Shown here piece after piece: positions 42,478 through 51,206 of a DNA stretch of 64,000 nt (its first letter is position 1; each line of letters opens with the position of its first letter). Below the pieces are notes generated by a model. That model searched no databases. It saw nothing but the letters and a program-made list of their open reading frames with translations, and was not told where the DNA came from. The stretch spans positions 186,001 through 250,000 of the forward strand of contig NZ_JARBTK010000002.1 in assembly GCF_029240215.1 (NCBI RefSeq), given 5' to 3'. The DNA comes from Chryseobacterium sp. GTDB taxonomy: Bacteria > Bacteroidota > Bacteroidia > Flavobacteriales > Weeksellaceae. Position numbers and translations under genes: made by a program.

Positions 42478-45240
42478 CTATTTAAAGTTGAATTTTACTG
42501 TGAACATGACTTGGCTAGGTCTCAGCTGTATTCTTGTGTACTGTACTGCATTCTGAGATGCTATGATATTATACGTTTCAAACACTCTTCTGTTAGCAAT
42601 ATTCATCCATTTCAATTCAAAATCAATTTTTTTCTTTGACCAGGTATATTGATATGAAAGATCAAAAAATGCATTATCAAACTTTCTTTCGCCATCACTA
42701 GAATTTACCTGATCCCAATTAAATCCTAATGTGTGATTTTCTAATGGATATAGGAATGCAGCTAAATTATGATTGAAACCTTTATTTGTGGCTAACCTTC
42801 CGCCATTTGGAAGCCCTACGTTTTCCTGCTTGTTGCGAGACATACTTACATTATAGTCGATACTCATCCAGCTGAAATACGTATTATTAAATTTTAAACC
42901 ATAAGACTGACTGTTATTTTGACTTTCATATTGGGTATTATCTAAGAAAGCATCTGAAACAGTGTCTGAATTTCTGTAATTTACAGATAAATTGGTTTTA
43001 AATTTTGGAAAGTATTTTCCAATTTCTCCACTAAAGCTGTTACTTTGTGATGAATTCTCTTGATTTCTATATTGTATCAAAGTAAATCCTGTCGTTCTAT
43101 CTAAAATGGGAGATGACAACAAGTTTCTGCTGGTATCACTTATTCTATAATTTACATTAAAAAACAAGTTGTTTAGCGGATTTCTATATTCAATTCTAGA
43201 ACCAACACTTTTGGTATTAATTTCTGGGATGGGATTATTCGCATCCATCACATTAAATCCAGCGGGGCTTGATAACATATAACCTGCATAAGCCGTTTGA
43301 ATGTCTCCAAAATTATTACTGATATTTCCATTTAAACTGGCTTTCCAAAAAGAGGCAAAGCTGTATTGTACGAAAGCGTTTGGTGTAAATGTAGTTTTAT
43401 TAAGAGATTTTGAAACACCTCTCAAATCATCTTCAGCTTTGATGCTGTTAAAATTGACGGGTACGTTTGCAAAAATACTCCACGAATCGCTTTTGTAATT
43501 AATACCTACAGATGCCGATGGTACAAGTTCAGTAAATTTCAAATTATTCTCATAAACTGAACTGCTGAAATCTGGCTGAACATCATTAGGTATAAGAGGA
43601 TTAGGAATTGCCAAACCTTCAAAATTTGTAGATAACTTATCCGTAGAAAAATCTATTCCTACTTGCGGAGTAAATGTCCATCCTTTCGTTGTAAAGCTGA
43701 TGTTAGCAGAGTGTGAGGTATCTAAAGTTTTAATTCTGAAATCCTGTACTGCTCTGGTTCCCGGTGCAAAATTTATGATTCCGAATTCGTCTGGGTCACT
43801 TGCATTAGCTTTTGGAAGCAAATAAGGAAACTGTAAATAATTCGCAGGAGAAATAGTTAAAGTCTGACTATCATCTTGATAATTGACATAAGATTTTAAG
43901 TTAACCATTTTTTCTTTCCAAGGTATAATTGTACTTAAGGAGTTCTGAAAAGAAGATGTTGGAGATTGCAATGACTGATCACCTACTCGACCTACTCTTA
44001 TTGCCAATGCCCGATCAGCATTCCAGAATTGTGAGAAAGTAGTTACATTTTTGAAAAAACCTTTTTTAGCATTTTTCGTAAAAATTAATTCTCCTTTTAA
44101 TTTGTCTGTAAAATAGTTATTTCTGGTAGTTGTTGTTATTGTAGATCCTGCTTGAGCATCTGTTCCCGCATAAACAGTTTCTACATTATCTTCTCTCTCT
44201 ACAGAATTATTGGTATAGTTGGCATTTGCTTTAAGCTCCCACTCTTTTTTCTTATCAATATTAGTAAGATAATTTGCTGATAAATAATGAACATTATTAA
44301 ATAAATATCTTCTCACGGGCAAATTTGGCGTTTGTGAATTTTCTACGCTCAACCAATTATTCTGTGAAGCATTTCCTCTTCTGCCTTCCCAACTGCTTCC
44401 GAAACCGATGATATTCCCTTCGTTTTCTACCTCCTCACCAACATTATTGGTTTTATAATTGACTACCCATTGACTTTTCTGCCCAAAAAACATGGGTGTC
44501 AGTTTCACATTCCAAAGCCATGGATCTCCGAAACCGGTTCCTACTTCGCCACGACCTGTCATTGTCACAGCGTTTTTAAGCTTGATATTGATTGCTGCTG
44601 CATCAGAAGGTATTTTTCCCTGAAGCATTTTTACGGGCTGGTGATTTTCAAGAACCTCAACTTTCTGCACAGCATCTTTTGGAAGCGAATTGTTGATCGT
44701 TCCGTAACCGCCTTCCATTAAATCTTTTCCATTGACGTAGAATTTGTTGATTGCATTTCCCTGATAAAGAATAGAGCCGTCTGCATTGACTTCAATTCCC
44801 GGGATTTTCTTCATTACGTCAGCCAAAGTACGGTCATTTTTGCTGTCGAAAGCTTTCAGATCGTAGGCAATGGTGTCACCTCTTGCGGTGATCATTTTGG
44901 TTTTCAGCTGTACTTCTTTTATTTCTGTAGCCTCAGACTGCATTTTGAATGTTAAAGTCTGATCACTGTTGCTGATTTGTTTTGTAAGAGGTTTTTGGTT
45001 AAAAGCTTTTACTTTCAGATCTACATTTGATTCTGCAGAAGTGAAAGTTACCTTATATTCCCCTTTAGAATTGGTGATTCCGTATGCAAGAATGGCATCT
45101 TTTCCTGGTTCTTCAACCGTTACACTTGCGCTTGGGATCGCAACACCGTCTTCATCTGTAATTTTACCCGAAATTGTTTTCTGAGAAAAAGCAACTACAG
45201 AAAAAAACACCATGAGAAATAAGGAGATTTTTCTTTTCAT
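42478..45240 (-). CDS. Outer-membrane beta-barrel / TonB-dependent receptor-like protein
   Basis: 920 residues. Signal peptide MKRKISLFLMVFFSVVAFSQ, a carboxypeptidase-regulatory-like domain (about 21-105: KTISGKITDEDGVAIPSASV), a plug-like domain (about 125-215, IPGIEVNADGSILYQGNAI) and a long 22-strand-type barrel. It lacks an obvious TonB box and belongs to the outer-membrane-protein (OMP_b-brl_3-like) group that accompanies GLPGLI proteins. The substrate is unknown. The HTH gene at 45544 is divergent, ~300 bp away. Confidence 0.88.
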   Translation of the reverse strand: MKRKISLFLMVFFSVVAFSQKTISGKITDEDGVAIPSASVTVEEPGKDAILAYGITNSKGEYKVTFTSAESNVDLKVKAFNQKPLTKQISNSDQTLTFKMQSEATEIKEVQLKTKMITARGDTIAYDLKAFDSKNDRTLADVMKKIPGIEVNADGSILYQGNAINKFYVNGKDLMEGGYGTINNSLPKDAVQKVEVLENHQPVKMLQGKIPSDAAAINIKLKNAVTMTGRGEVGTGFGDPWLWNVKLTPMFFGQKSQWVVNYKTNNVGEEVENEGNIIGFGSSWEGRRGNASQNNWLSVENSQTPNLPVRRYLFNNVHYLSANYLTNIDKKKEWELKANANYTNNSVEREDNVETVYAGTDAQAGSTITTTTRNNYFTDKLKGELIFTKNAKKGFFKNVTTFSQFWNADRALAIRVGRVGDQSLQSPTSSFQNSLSTIIPWKEKMVNLKSYVNYQDDSQTLTISPANYLQFPYLLPKANASDPDEFGIINFAPGTRAVQDFRIKTLDTSHSANISFTTKGWTFTPQVGIDFSTDKLSTNFEGLAIPNPLIPNDVQPDFSSSVYENNLKFTELVPSASVGINYKSDSWSIFANVPVNFNSIKAEDDLRGVSKSLNKTTFTPNAFVQYSFASFWKASLNGNISNNFGDIQTAYAGYMLSSPAGFNVMDANNPIPEINTKSVGSRIEYRNPLNNLFFNVNYRISDTSRNLLSSPILDRTTGFTLIQYRNQENSSQSNSFSGEIGKYFPKFKTNLSVNYRNSDTVSDAFLDNTQYESQNNSQSYGLKFNNTYFSWMSIDYNVSMSRNKQENVGLPNGGRLATNKGFNHNLAAFLYPLENHTLGFNWDQVNSSDGERKFDNAFFDLSYQYTWSKKKIDFELKWMNIANRRVFETYNIIASQNAVQYTRIQLRPSQVMFTVKFNFK

Positions 45241-45517
45241 ATGTATTGATTTATTTTTTTAAAAGGTCATATGGAATCGCAAGACCTGAATTCATGATGG
45301 CATTTTGCCAAACATGGCGATTTCATAATTTATTATTTGAATAATTAGTTATTAATTCATGTTTTTTGTTACATATTAGAGAGATATAATTTTGATTGAA
45401 AAGTTAAATCTCCATTTTATAACTACAAACATAGTTATAATTTTTTTATTTTTTAGTTTCTTATGAAGTTTTCTTATTTTTATTATGAATTTATCTTTTC
45501 TGTTTTACTTAAAAGTA

Positions 45518-45525
45518 TAAATTTG
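45518..45525 (+). promoter_or_regulatory. -7 element of the first HTH gene
   Basis: TAAATTTG inside GTATAAATTTGTATA, a short palindrome (TATA..TATA) likely bound by the HTH protein itself. The same block precedes the paralogue at 47922. The remaining ~275 bp between the barrel gene and this gene is AT-rich with no other clear feature. Confidence 0.5.
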
Positions 45526-45543
45526 TATAAACAACTTATAGTT

Positions 45544-45897
45544 ATGGGAATAGGAACCAATCTCAAAAGATTAAGAAGCAAGACAAAATATTCCAGTAAG
45601 GATATTGCAGATCTGTTGGAAATAGACAGAAACACGTATTCTAATTGGGAAAACGAAGCTACAGATGTAAAATCTCAATATATTCCAAAGTTGGCAGATA
45701 TTTTTAATGTAAAAATTCAGGATCTTTTTGATGATGGACAAAAGACCAATATTATAAATAACATTTATGATAATAAGGATAGTTCTGTGGGGCAAAAAGA
45801 TATTCAGCAAGGTATCATCATTAACATAACCGATTCTGAAACAGCAAAACTTCTAAGTTCACAGCTTGAAGAATTGATCAAAAACCTAAAAAAATAA
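45544..45897 (+). CDS. XRE-family HTH regulator, paralogue 1
   Basis: A 117-residue protein starting MGIGTNLKRLRSKTKYSSKD (ATG at 45544; an upstream frame adds unrelated residues). The Cro/C1-type HTH spans ~residues 5-65 (DIADLLEIDRNTYSNWENEA), followed by a variable linker and the C-terminal coiled segment SETAKLLSSQLEELIKNLKK. The first 63 residues and the tail are identical to the gene at 47922. Only the linker differs (NIINNIYDNKDSSVG versus QINNFENRDSATG). It runs divergently from the barrel gene. Confidence 0.9.
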   Translation: MGIGTNLKRLRSKTKYSSKDIADLLEIDRNTYSNWENEATDVKSQYIPKLADIFNVKIQDLFDDGQKTNIINNIYDNKDSSVGQKDIQQGIIINITDSETAKLLSSQLEELIKNLKK

Positions 45898-45915
45898 AAT
45901 TCTCTCGGTAATTTT

Positions 45916-45973
45916 GTCATTCCGGAGGAATCTAAATTGTTTTTATTCATAGTCTAGATTCCTCCGGAATGAC
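45916..45973. repeat. Palindromic element P1
   Basis: GTCATTCCGGAGGAATCTA and its near-complement TAGATTCCTCCGGAATGAC around a ~20-nt spacer. Copies occur at 46565, 46844, 47007 and 48276. Each arm contains an inner palindrome (ATTCC..GGAAT), giving hairpins within a hairpin. Confidence 0.85.
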
Positions 45974-46078
45974 AAAAAAACTTTAAATACTGGCTTTTAA
46001 TTAGAAGTAGTTATAAAACCATAAGCAGTTCCAATCGTGGTCATTCCATAGAGCCAAAATTAATAAAAACACAAAAAA

Positions 46079-46396
46079 ATGATCGAATTTTCAGAGGGTA
46101 TTTATACTTTCTATGTTTATATCCTGACTAATAAAAAACGAACCGTTTTATACACAGGCGTTACAAATAATCTCCATAAAAGGTTATCTCAGCACCAATC
46201 AAAAAACAATCCGAACAGCTTTACAGCAAAATACAATCTAGAATTTCTAGTTTACTACGAAAAATTTGGATGGATTCATCAAGCTATCGAAAGAGAAAAA
46301 GAAATTAAAGATTTCTCTCGGGATAAAAAACTTGAATTAATACGATCTCAAAATCCAAATTTAGAATTTTTTAATCACCTGTTTACTTCGCTTTAG
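46079..46396 (+). CDS. GIY-YIG nuclease domain protein
   Basis: A 105-residue single-domain GIY-YIG protein of the UvrC/YhbQ-like group. The name motifs are YVYILTNKK (GIY position) and LYTGVTNNL (YIG position), followed by LHKRLSQH with the conserved Arg and EREKEIKDFSR with the metal-binding Glu. The gene sits between palindrome P1 and a run of related palindromes. Known relatives are often of unknown role, and a link to the repeats is speculative. Confidence 0.88.
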   Translation: MIEFSEGIYTFYVYILTNKKRTVLYTGVTNNLHKRLSQHQSKNNPNSFTAKYNLEFLVYYEKFGWIHQAIEREKEIKDFSRDKKLELIRSQNPNLEFFNHLFTSL

Positions 46397-47063
46397 ATTG
46401 TTGAGATTCGTAGCCTGGATTCCTGCGGAATGACAAAGATGCCGTTATAACTATTCAAAAATTCTAATTCTAAAGGATTTAATTGACAATATGTTTGCCG
46501 TTGCAACACTATATTTGCCGTTCCAATTCCAACGTCATGCTTGTCGTTTTCCAACACTCTGTTTGTCATTCCGGAGGAATCTAAGCTGTTTTTTTCTTAG
46601 TCTAGATTCCTCCGGAATGACAAAGATGCTGTAATAATTATTCAAACAGCTTTAATTCTAAAGGATTATTAATGACAGTATGTTTGCCGTTCGTTGTTGA
46701 GATTCCTGCGGAATGACAAAGATGCTGTAACAATTATTCAAATAGCTTTAATTCTAAAGGATTATTAATGATAGTATGTTTGCCGTTCCAATGCTACATT
46801 TGCCGTTCCAACGTCATGCTTGTCATTTCACAACACTCTGTTTGTCATTCCGGAGGAATCTAAGCAGTTTTTTTTTCGTTGTTGAGATTCCTACGGAATG
46901 ACAAAGATGATGTTATAATTATTCAAAAGTTTAATTCTAAAGGGAATGTTATTTGACAATTTTTCGGCATTCCATTGCTATGCTTTCCGTTTTCACCGCT
47001 ACGTTTGTCATTCCGGAGGAATCTCAACAACGTATAAAATAGCTTAGATTCCTCCGGAATGAC
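46397..47063. repeat. Array of palindromes P2-P4, half copies and GTCATGCTTG/TTTGCCGTT spacer repeats
   Basis: This 680-bp intergenic stretch contains full palindromes at 46565-46621, 46844-46902 and 47007-47063. Half copies with the core ATTCCTGCGGAATGAC lie at 46419 and 46702. Between them lie repeated words such as TTTGCCGTTCCAA, CAACGTCATGCTTG and AACACTCTGTTTGTCATTCC. No coding region is supported. Confidence 0.85.
46444..46965 (-). pseudogene. Four decayed copies of a GLPGLI gene 3' end
   Basis: At about 46444, 46630, 46724 and 46910 the minus strand carries fragments matching the last codons of the intact GLPGLI genes (NNPLELKPFE then stop). Two still read NNPLELKLFE-stop; the other two have decayed. 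Each follows a palindrome or half palindrome, just as the intact gene ends do at 47080 and 48350. They look like remnants of repeated local duplication. Confidence 0.65.
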
Positions 47064-47079
47064 AAAGATGCTGTTAGAA

Positions 47080-47850
47080 TTATTCAAAGGGCTTTAATTC
47101 TAAAGGATTATTATTCATTTTTTTTAATTTCTCAAATATTGCTTCTGTTTCTTTTCTCATACCTGCATCCATATCTGGGAAACCTGCAATAGTGTATTTT
47201 AGATTATAAGTTGCTTTTAGAAAATCTTTTTTACTAAGTTTTTTATATCCATTCAGATTGAATTCGAAATCATCTGTATTTTTTTCCAGCTTTATAACAG
47301 TAAAATGATAGTCATTTCGCGTATCATACAATTCAAATATCAAACCTGGTAAACCCGTAAACTTGTAAGGTCCCAAAGATTGCGGATATTCTTTAGAAAA
47401 ATAAGCAATCCATCTTCTGCCGTATTTATTGGTTGCTGCCATTTGACATTTTATACCATTAATTATTTTTGTTTCACTATATAATACCCATTGTGTAGCA
47501 ACATTTTCATCATATCTTAGTCTTTCGTCAATATAATTTCCGTACACGTTGGTAATACCATTTTTTTTCAATATTCTTTCGTCGATGTAATCTGCTGCCG
47601 AAAAGGTCACTCCAGATTTTCTTGAAGTTTTCTCTTCCTGATCAGTATCTTTTAAATAATTATTATATCCTGCAAAATAATAATCCTGTGAATTGCCAAC
47701 TAAAACAAATTTTTGATCCCGCTGAAGATACTTATCTCCTAACTGAAGGGATGCTTTATAAATTACTTTTATTGTAGGTTGAAAGTCAAAATTTTGTCCG
47801 AAAAAGTATAAAAAATTAAGAGATAGAAATAAAATGCAAATTCTTTTCAT
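47080..47850 (-). CDS. GLPGLI family protein (256 aa), paralogue A
   Basis: Signal peptide-like start MKRICILFLSLNFLYFFGQN. The body has KYLQRDQKFVLVGNSQDYYF, then WIAYFSKEYPQSLGPYKFTG with the name motif GLPGLIFELYDTRNDYHFT near residue 165. It ends ..NNNPLELKPFE. It is closely similar to the gene at 48350 and divergent from HTH paralogue 2 (72 bp apart). Function unknown. Confidence 0.9.
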   Translation of the reverse strand: MKRICILFLSLNFLYFFGQNFDFQPTIKVIYKASLQLGDKYLQRDQKFVLVGNSQDYYFAGYNNYLKDTDQEEKTSRKSGVTFSAADYIDERILKKNGITNVYGNYIDERLRYDENVATQWVLYSETKIINGIKCQMAATNKYGRRWIAYFSKEYPQSLGPYKFTGLPGLIFELYDTRNDYHFTVIKLEKNTDDFEFNLNGYKKLSKKDFLKATYNLKYTIAGFPDMDAGMRKETEAIFEKLKKMNNNPLELKPFE

Positions 47851-47890
47851 ATTTTATATAGTTTTTTCATTTGTTTTTTATTGAAAAGTA

Positions 47891-47898
47891 TAAATTTG
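47891..47898 (+). promoter_or_regulatory. -7 element of the second HTH gene
   Basis: TAAATTTG in the same AAAGTATAAATTTGTATAAA context as before 45544, so the duplication included the promoter. It also lies in the GLPGLI-HTH divergent spacer, where the HTH protein may bind. Confidence 0.5.
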
Positions 47899-47921
47899 TA
47901 TAAACAACTTATAGTTTAGTT

Positions 47922-48257
47922 ATGGGAATAGGAACCAATCTCAAAAGATTAAGAAGCAAGACAAAATATTCCAGTAAGGATATCGCAGATCTGTTGGAAA
48001 TAGACAGAAACACGTATTCTAATTGGGAAAACGAAGCTACAGATGTAAAATCTCAGTATATTCCAAAGTTGGCAGATATTTTTAATGTGAAAATTCAGGA
48101 TCTTTTTGATGATGAACAAAAATTTCAAATTAATAATTTTGAAAACCGTGATAGTGCGACTGGTCAGCAAGGCATTATCATTAATATAACAGATTCTGAA
48201 ACAGCAAAACTTCTAAGTTCACAGCTTGAAGAATTGATCAAAAACCTAAAAAAATAA
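47922..48257 (+). CDS. XRE-family HTH regulator, paralogue 2
   Basis: A 111-residue near copy of the protein at 45544. The DNA-binding domain is the same (RLRSKTKYSSKDIADLLEID) and so is the coiled tail (ETAKLLSSQLEELIKNLKK). The linker differs, being shorter. Identity extends into the downstream TTCTCTC..TTTTGTCATTCC sequence, so the copied unit included the following palindrome. It runs divergently from GLPGLI paralogue A, which is a plausible target. Confidence 0.9.
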   Translation: MGIGTNLKRLRSKTKYSSKDIADLLEIDRNTYSNWENEATDVKSQYIPKLADIFNVKIQDLFDDEQKFQINNFENRDSATGQQGIIINITDSETAKLLSSQLEELIKNLKK

Positions 48258-48275
48258 AATTCTCTCCAGAGTTTT

Positions 48276-48333
48276 GTCATTCCGGAGGAATCTAAATAAC
48301 TTATAAAAATTGCTTAGATTCCTTCGGAATGAC
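48276..48333. repeat. Palindromic element P5
   Basis: Same arms as P1 (GTCATTCCGGAGGAATCTA and complement, one change). It lies between the convergent HTH paralogue 2 and GLPGLI paralogue B and could act as a bidirectional terminator. Confidence 0.8.
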
Positions 48334-48349
48334 AAAAATGCTGTTATAA

Positions 48350-49114
48350 TTATTCAAACGGCTTTAATTCTAAAGGATTATTACTCATTCTTTTTCCTTT
48401 TTCTAAAAGAGATTCATAATATTTACGTTCTTCCGCACTAATAATTAAGCCCGGCAAAGCTTCAAATGTATTTTCTAAATTATATTTTGCTTTTAAATAT
48501 TTATCTTTAGAATAGTTTTTAAAACTTGATAAATTATATTCGAAATCATCATCAAATTTCTCAACTTTTGTCAATGTAAAATGATAATCGTCCCTTGTAT
48601 CATACAATTCAAATATTAAACCTGGTAAACCCGTAAACTTGTATGGACCTAAAGATTGTGGGTATTCTCTAGAAAAATAAGCAATCCATCTTCTACCGTA
48701 TTTATTTGTTGCTGCCATTTGACATTTTATGCCATTGATCATTTTGGTATCTCCATACAATACCCATTTTAGATTTATTTTTTCTTCATAGCGAATTTTA
48801 TTGTCCGGATTAATAAAAAACACAGTCGTTACTCCATTTTGTTTAATCAGTCTTTCCTGAAAATAATCGCTATAAACTCTTAGATCAATTCCTTTTGCTT
48901 CATACTGTCCCGTATCATTTAAATAATTTTGTGCTCCAGCAAAATAATAATCTTGCGAATTACCAACCAAAACAAACTCTTGAGTTTTTTGATATTTTTC
49001 ACCCAATTGCAGTGAAGAATTATAATGCACTCTTATTGTAGGCTCAAAGTCTATCTTCTGACTAAAAAAATTTATAAAGCTACATACCAGAAATAAAATT
49101 TTTATTTTTTTCAT
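48350..49114 (-). CDS. GLPGLI family protein (254 aa), paralogue B
   Basis: Signal-like start MKKIKILFLVCSFINFFSQ. It has the same blocks as paralogue A (EFVLVGNSQDYYFAG, WIAYFSREYPQSLGPYKF, GLPGLIFELYDTRDDYHFT) and ends ..SNNPLELKPFE. The region around residues 75-110 differs most (VYSDYFQERLIKQNG). It is a tandem duplicate that has begun to diverge. A small secreted protein is encoded 48 bp upstream on the same strand. Confidence 0.9.
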   Translation of the reverse strand: MKKIKILFLVCSFINFFSQKIDFEPTIRVHYNSSLQLGEKYQKTQEFVLVGNSQDYYFAGAQNYLNDTGQYEAKGIDLRVYSDYFQERLIKQNGVTTVFFINPDNKIRYEEKINLKWVLYGDTKMINGIKCQMAATNKYGRRWIAYFSREYPQSLGPYKFTGLPGLIFELYDTRDDYHFTLTKVEKFDDDFEYNLSSFKNYSKDKYLKAKYNLENTFEALPGLIISAEERKYYESLLEKGKRMSNNPLELKPFE

Positions 49115-49161
49115 ATTTTGTTTTTTAATGTATAAAAAGCGGGGTTTCCTCCGCCGTTCAT

Positions 49162-49371
49162 TTAATTAAGATTAAGACTTACTGTAGGTTTAACTCCACA
49201 TTCACGCTCATTAATTAACGCAATTGAATTAGCAATTTGTTGATAAGTAGCACTATCTGAAAATGTAGTATAGTGTTTTATACCACAGGTTGAAGTCCAA
49301 ACAGCTTGAATATCCTTAGCAAAAGCCATAACCGAAACGCCCATCATGGCGCAAAAAAATAGTTTTTTCAT
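49162..49371 (-). CDS. Small secreted protein with two cysteines
   Basis: 69 residues from the ATG at 49371. A longer frame to 49458 adds non-signal residues. The signal peptide is MKKLFFCAMMGVSVMAFAKD. The ~50-residue mature part has two Cys (TSTCGIKHYTTF and NERECGVKPT), probably one disulfide. The family is not recognised. It lies just upstream of GLPGLI paralogue B and could be co-transcribed with it. Confidence 0.65.
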   Translation of the reverse strand: MKKLFFCAMMGVSVMAFAKDIQAVWTSTCGIKHYTTFSDSATYQQIANSIALINERECGVKPTVSLNLN

Positions 49372-49822
49372 TTTGAGATTTTTAAAAATTAGTAAATAAA
49401 TTTTTCCCAGATTGAAAATTTCGTCTAGAATAAATTTCCCATCCGGATGATGCATCATTTATGACTTTAAAAAGAAGTACATTGATACAGCAGAGTGCTG
49501 CAAAATGTTTCGCGATTTTCTAATTTGATGTCATGCAACAAACTTAAAAATAATTTTAAATAAATAATATACAATAAATTAGGCAATTATTGCGGTGTTT
49601 TTTTACCATAATCAAAATTTATAAACATTTCATTCGTATAAATTTTTAATATTGCAAATTATATTTCATAATATTATTACCATTACAACAATTGTAAAGA
49701 CCAATCAAAAAATTTTTATCTGGAACAAATAAAAAAGTGATGAAGGTCATAGATTAAAAAGAACATTATTTGATTTATTGTATTCATATATTTAATAATT
49801 TTGTAACATAAAATATATAATA
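49372..49822 (+). promoter_or_regulatory. Gene-poor stretch with promoter of the cupin-like gene
   Basis: Very AT-rich. The only clear signal is TAATTTTG at 49796-49803 (-7) with TTTG at 49769-49772 (-33 region, 23-nt spacing), ~20 bp before the downstream ATG. I see no RNA gene or repeat here. Confidence 0.5.
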
Positions 49823-50704
49823 ATGGGGGTTATTCTAAAACCTATAGATATTGTTGACGATATTACGAAAGAAGAGTTCCTTGAAAAATATCTGAAACCA
49901 AGAAGACCGGTAGTGATCAAAAACATGGCAAGAAAATGGCCGGCTTACCAAAAATGGACGATGGATTATGTGAAGGAAGTGGTAGGTGATGTCACCGTTC
50001 CTCTTTATGACAGTAAAAAAGCCGATCCCGCTGCTCCTATTAACACTCCGACAACCGAAATGAAGTTTGCGGATTATATCGATCTGATCCAAAGAGAGCC
50101 GACTGATCTGAGAATTTTCTTTTTTGATCCTATCAAACGTGCCAATAAATTGCTGGAAGATTATATTTCTCCTTCTGATTTGATGGGTGGATTTTTAGAT
50201 AAATATCCTTCTATGTTCTTTGGCGGAAAAAGTTCGGTTACGTTTTTACATTACGATATCGATTTAGCACATATTTTCCACACCCATTTTAACGGAAGAA
50301 AACACGTTCTTCTTTTTGAACAGAAATGGAGAGACCGATTATATAAACTTCCTTATGCTACTTATTCTCTAGAAGATTTTGATATTTCTAATCCAGATTT
50401 TGAAAAATTTCCTGCACTTGACGGCATCGAAGGAATTGAGTGTTTTCTTGAGCATGGCGATACTTTATTTATGCCAACCGGATGGTGGCACTGGATGAAA
50501 TATCTTGACGGAAGCTTCTCGCTTTCTCTTCGCGCATGGGACAAATCCTGGGCGGTGAAAGCCAACTCTCTCTGGAATCTTACCGTTCAGCGAAATTTTG
50601 ACAATTTTATGAAAGGTCGCTTCAAAAAAAGATATATGGACTGGAAAGAGAAGAAGGCTGTAGAAAGAGCCAACTACGCTTTGAAAAGAGGTTTACCTAA
50701 ATGA
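49823..50704 (+). CDS. Cupin-like (JmjC-type) domain protein
   Basis: 293 residues. The domain resembles Fe(II)/2-oxoglutarate JmjC/FIH-type oxygenases. RPVVIKNMARKWPAYQKWT near the N-terminus is typical of the family. A metal-binding HxD comes in FLHYDIDLAHIF, and the distal His lies in GDTLFMPTGWWHWMKY. RPVVIKN and the C-terminal basic stretch (RFKKRYMDWKEKK) are also seen. It could hydroxylate a protein or ribosomal substrate; the target is unknown. A terminator follows. Confidence 0.85.
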   Translation: MGVILKPIDIVDDITKEEFLEKYLKPRRPVVIKNMARKWPAYQKWTMDYVKEVVGDVTVPLYDSKKADPAAPINTPTTEMKFADYIDLIQREPTDLRIFFFDPIKRANKLLEDYISPSDLMGGFLDKYPSMFFGGKSSVTFLHYDIDLAHIFHTHFNGRKHVLLFEQKWRDRLYKLPYATYSLEDFDISNPDFEKFPALDGIEGIECFLEHGDTLFMPTGWWHWMKYLDGSFSLSLRAWDKSWAVKANSLWNLTVQRNFDNFMKGRFKKRYMDWKEKKAVERANYALKRGLPK

Positions 50705-50742
50705 TAAAAAAGACGTTTCGATTTGATGAAACGTCTTTTTTA
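50705..50742 (+). terminator. Rho-independent terminator
   Basis: AAAAGACGTTT/AAACGTCTTTT stem with a 10-nt loop and T run, 3 bp after the cupin-like stop. It could also serve the converging HxlR gene. Confidence 0.85.
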
Positions 50743-50787
50743 TTATATAAACGTTAAAACAATATTCTTTGATTTAGTGTATCCTTC

Positions 50788-51099
50788 CTACAAGAATTCT
50801 TCCATTTTCTCAAAAAGTGATATCATCGATTTTCCTTTTTCTGTAAGATGATATTCTATATGCAGTGGCTTATTCCTGATTACAACTTTTTCCAATATAT
50901 CTGCTTCTGTCAAATCTCTTAATGCGATTGCTAATGATTGCTTATTTGCACCCTCTATTTCACGCAAAAGAGTATTAAATCTTAGAAAAGACTTGGTAGC
51001 CAAAAGAAAAATTTCTGGTTTTAATTTACCCGAAAACAGCTTCAGAAACCTTTGTACCGGGCAAATATGAGACTTATCATTTGTGTTTTTAGTAGTCAT
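50788..51099 (-). CDS. HxlR-type winged-helix transcriptional regulator
   Basis: 103 residues. The family pattern is visible: CPVQRFLKLFSGKLKPEIF, RFNTLLREIEGANKQSLAIA (recognition helix region) and the wing YHLTEKGKSMISLF. Members often respond to oxidative or electrophile stress through the N-terminal Cys, and Cys13 is present. It is divergent from the large T9SS protein gene (108 bp gap), which may be its target. Confidence 0.87.
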   Translation of the reverse strand: MTTKNTNDKSHICPVQRFLKLFSGKLKPEIFLLATKSFLRFNTLLREIEGANKQSLAIALRDLTEADILEKVVIRNKPLHIEYHLTEKGKSMISLFEKMEEFL

Positions 51100-51206
51100 A
51101 TTTTTTTTACTTATTGTAAAGTTATTCTAAAAAATTCATATTTGTATGACTTTTTTTTACAAAAAAAAGAAATAAAATAAACAATTAACTTAAACACATT
51201 AATGAA

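Noticed and set aside
46400..47063. CRISPR-like look of the repeated palindromes and spacers
   Set aside because: Repeats are inverted rather than direct, irregularly spaced, contain gene-end fragments and have no cas genes nearby.
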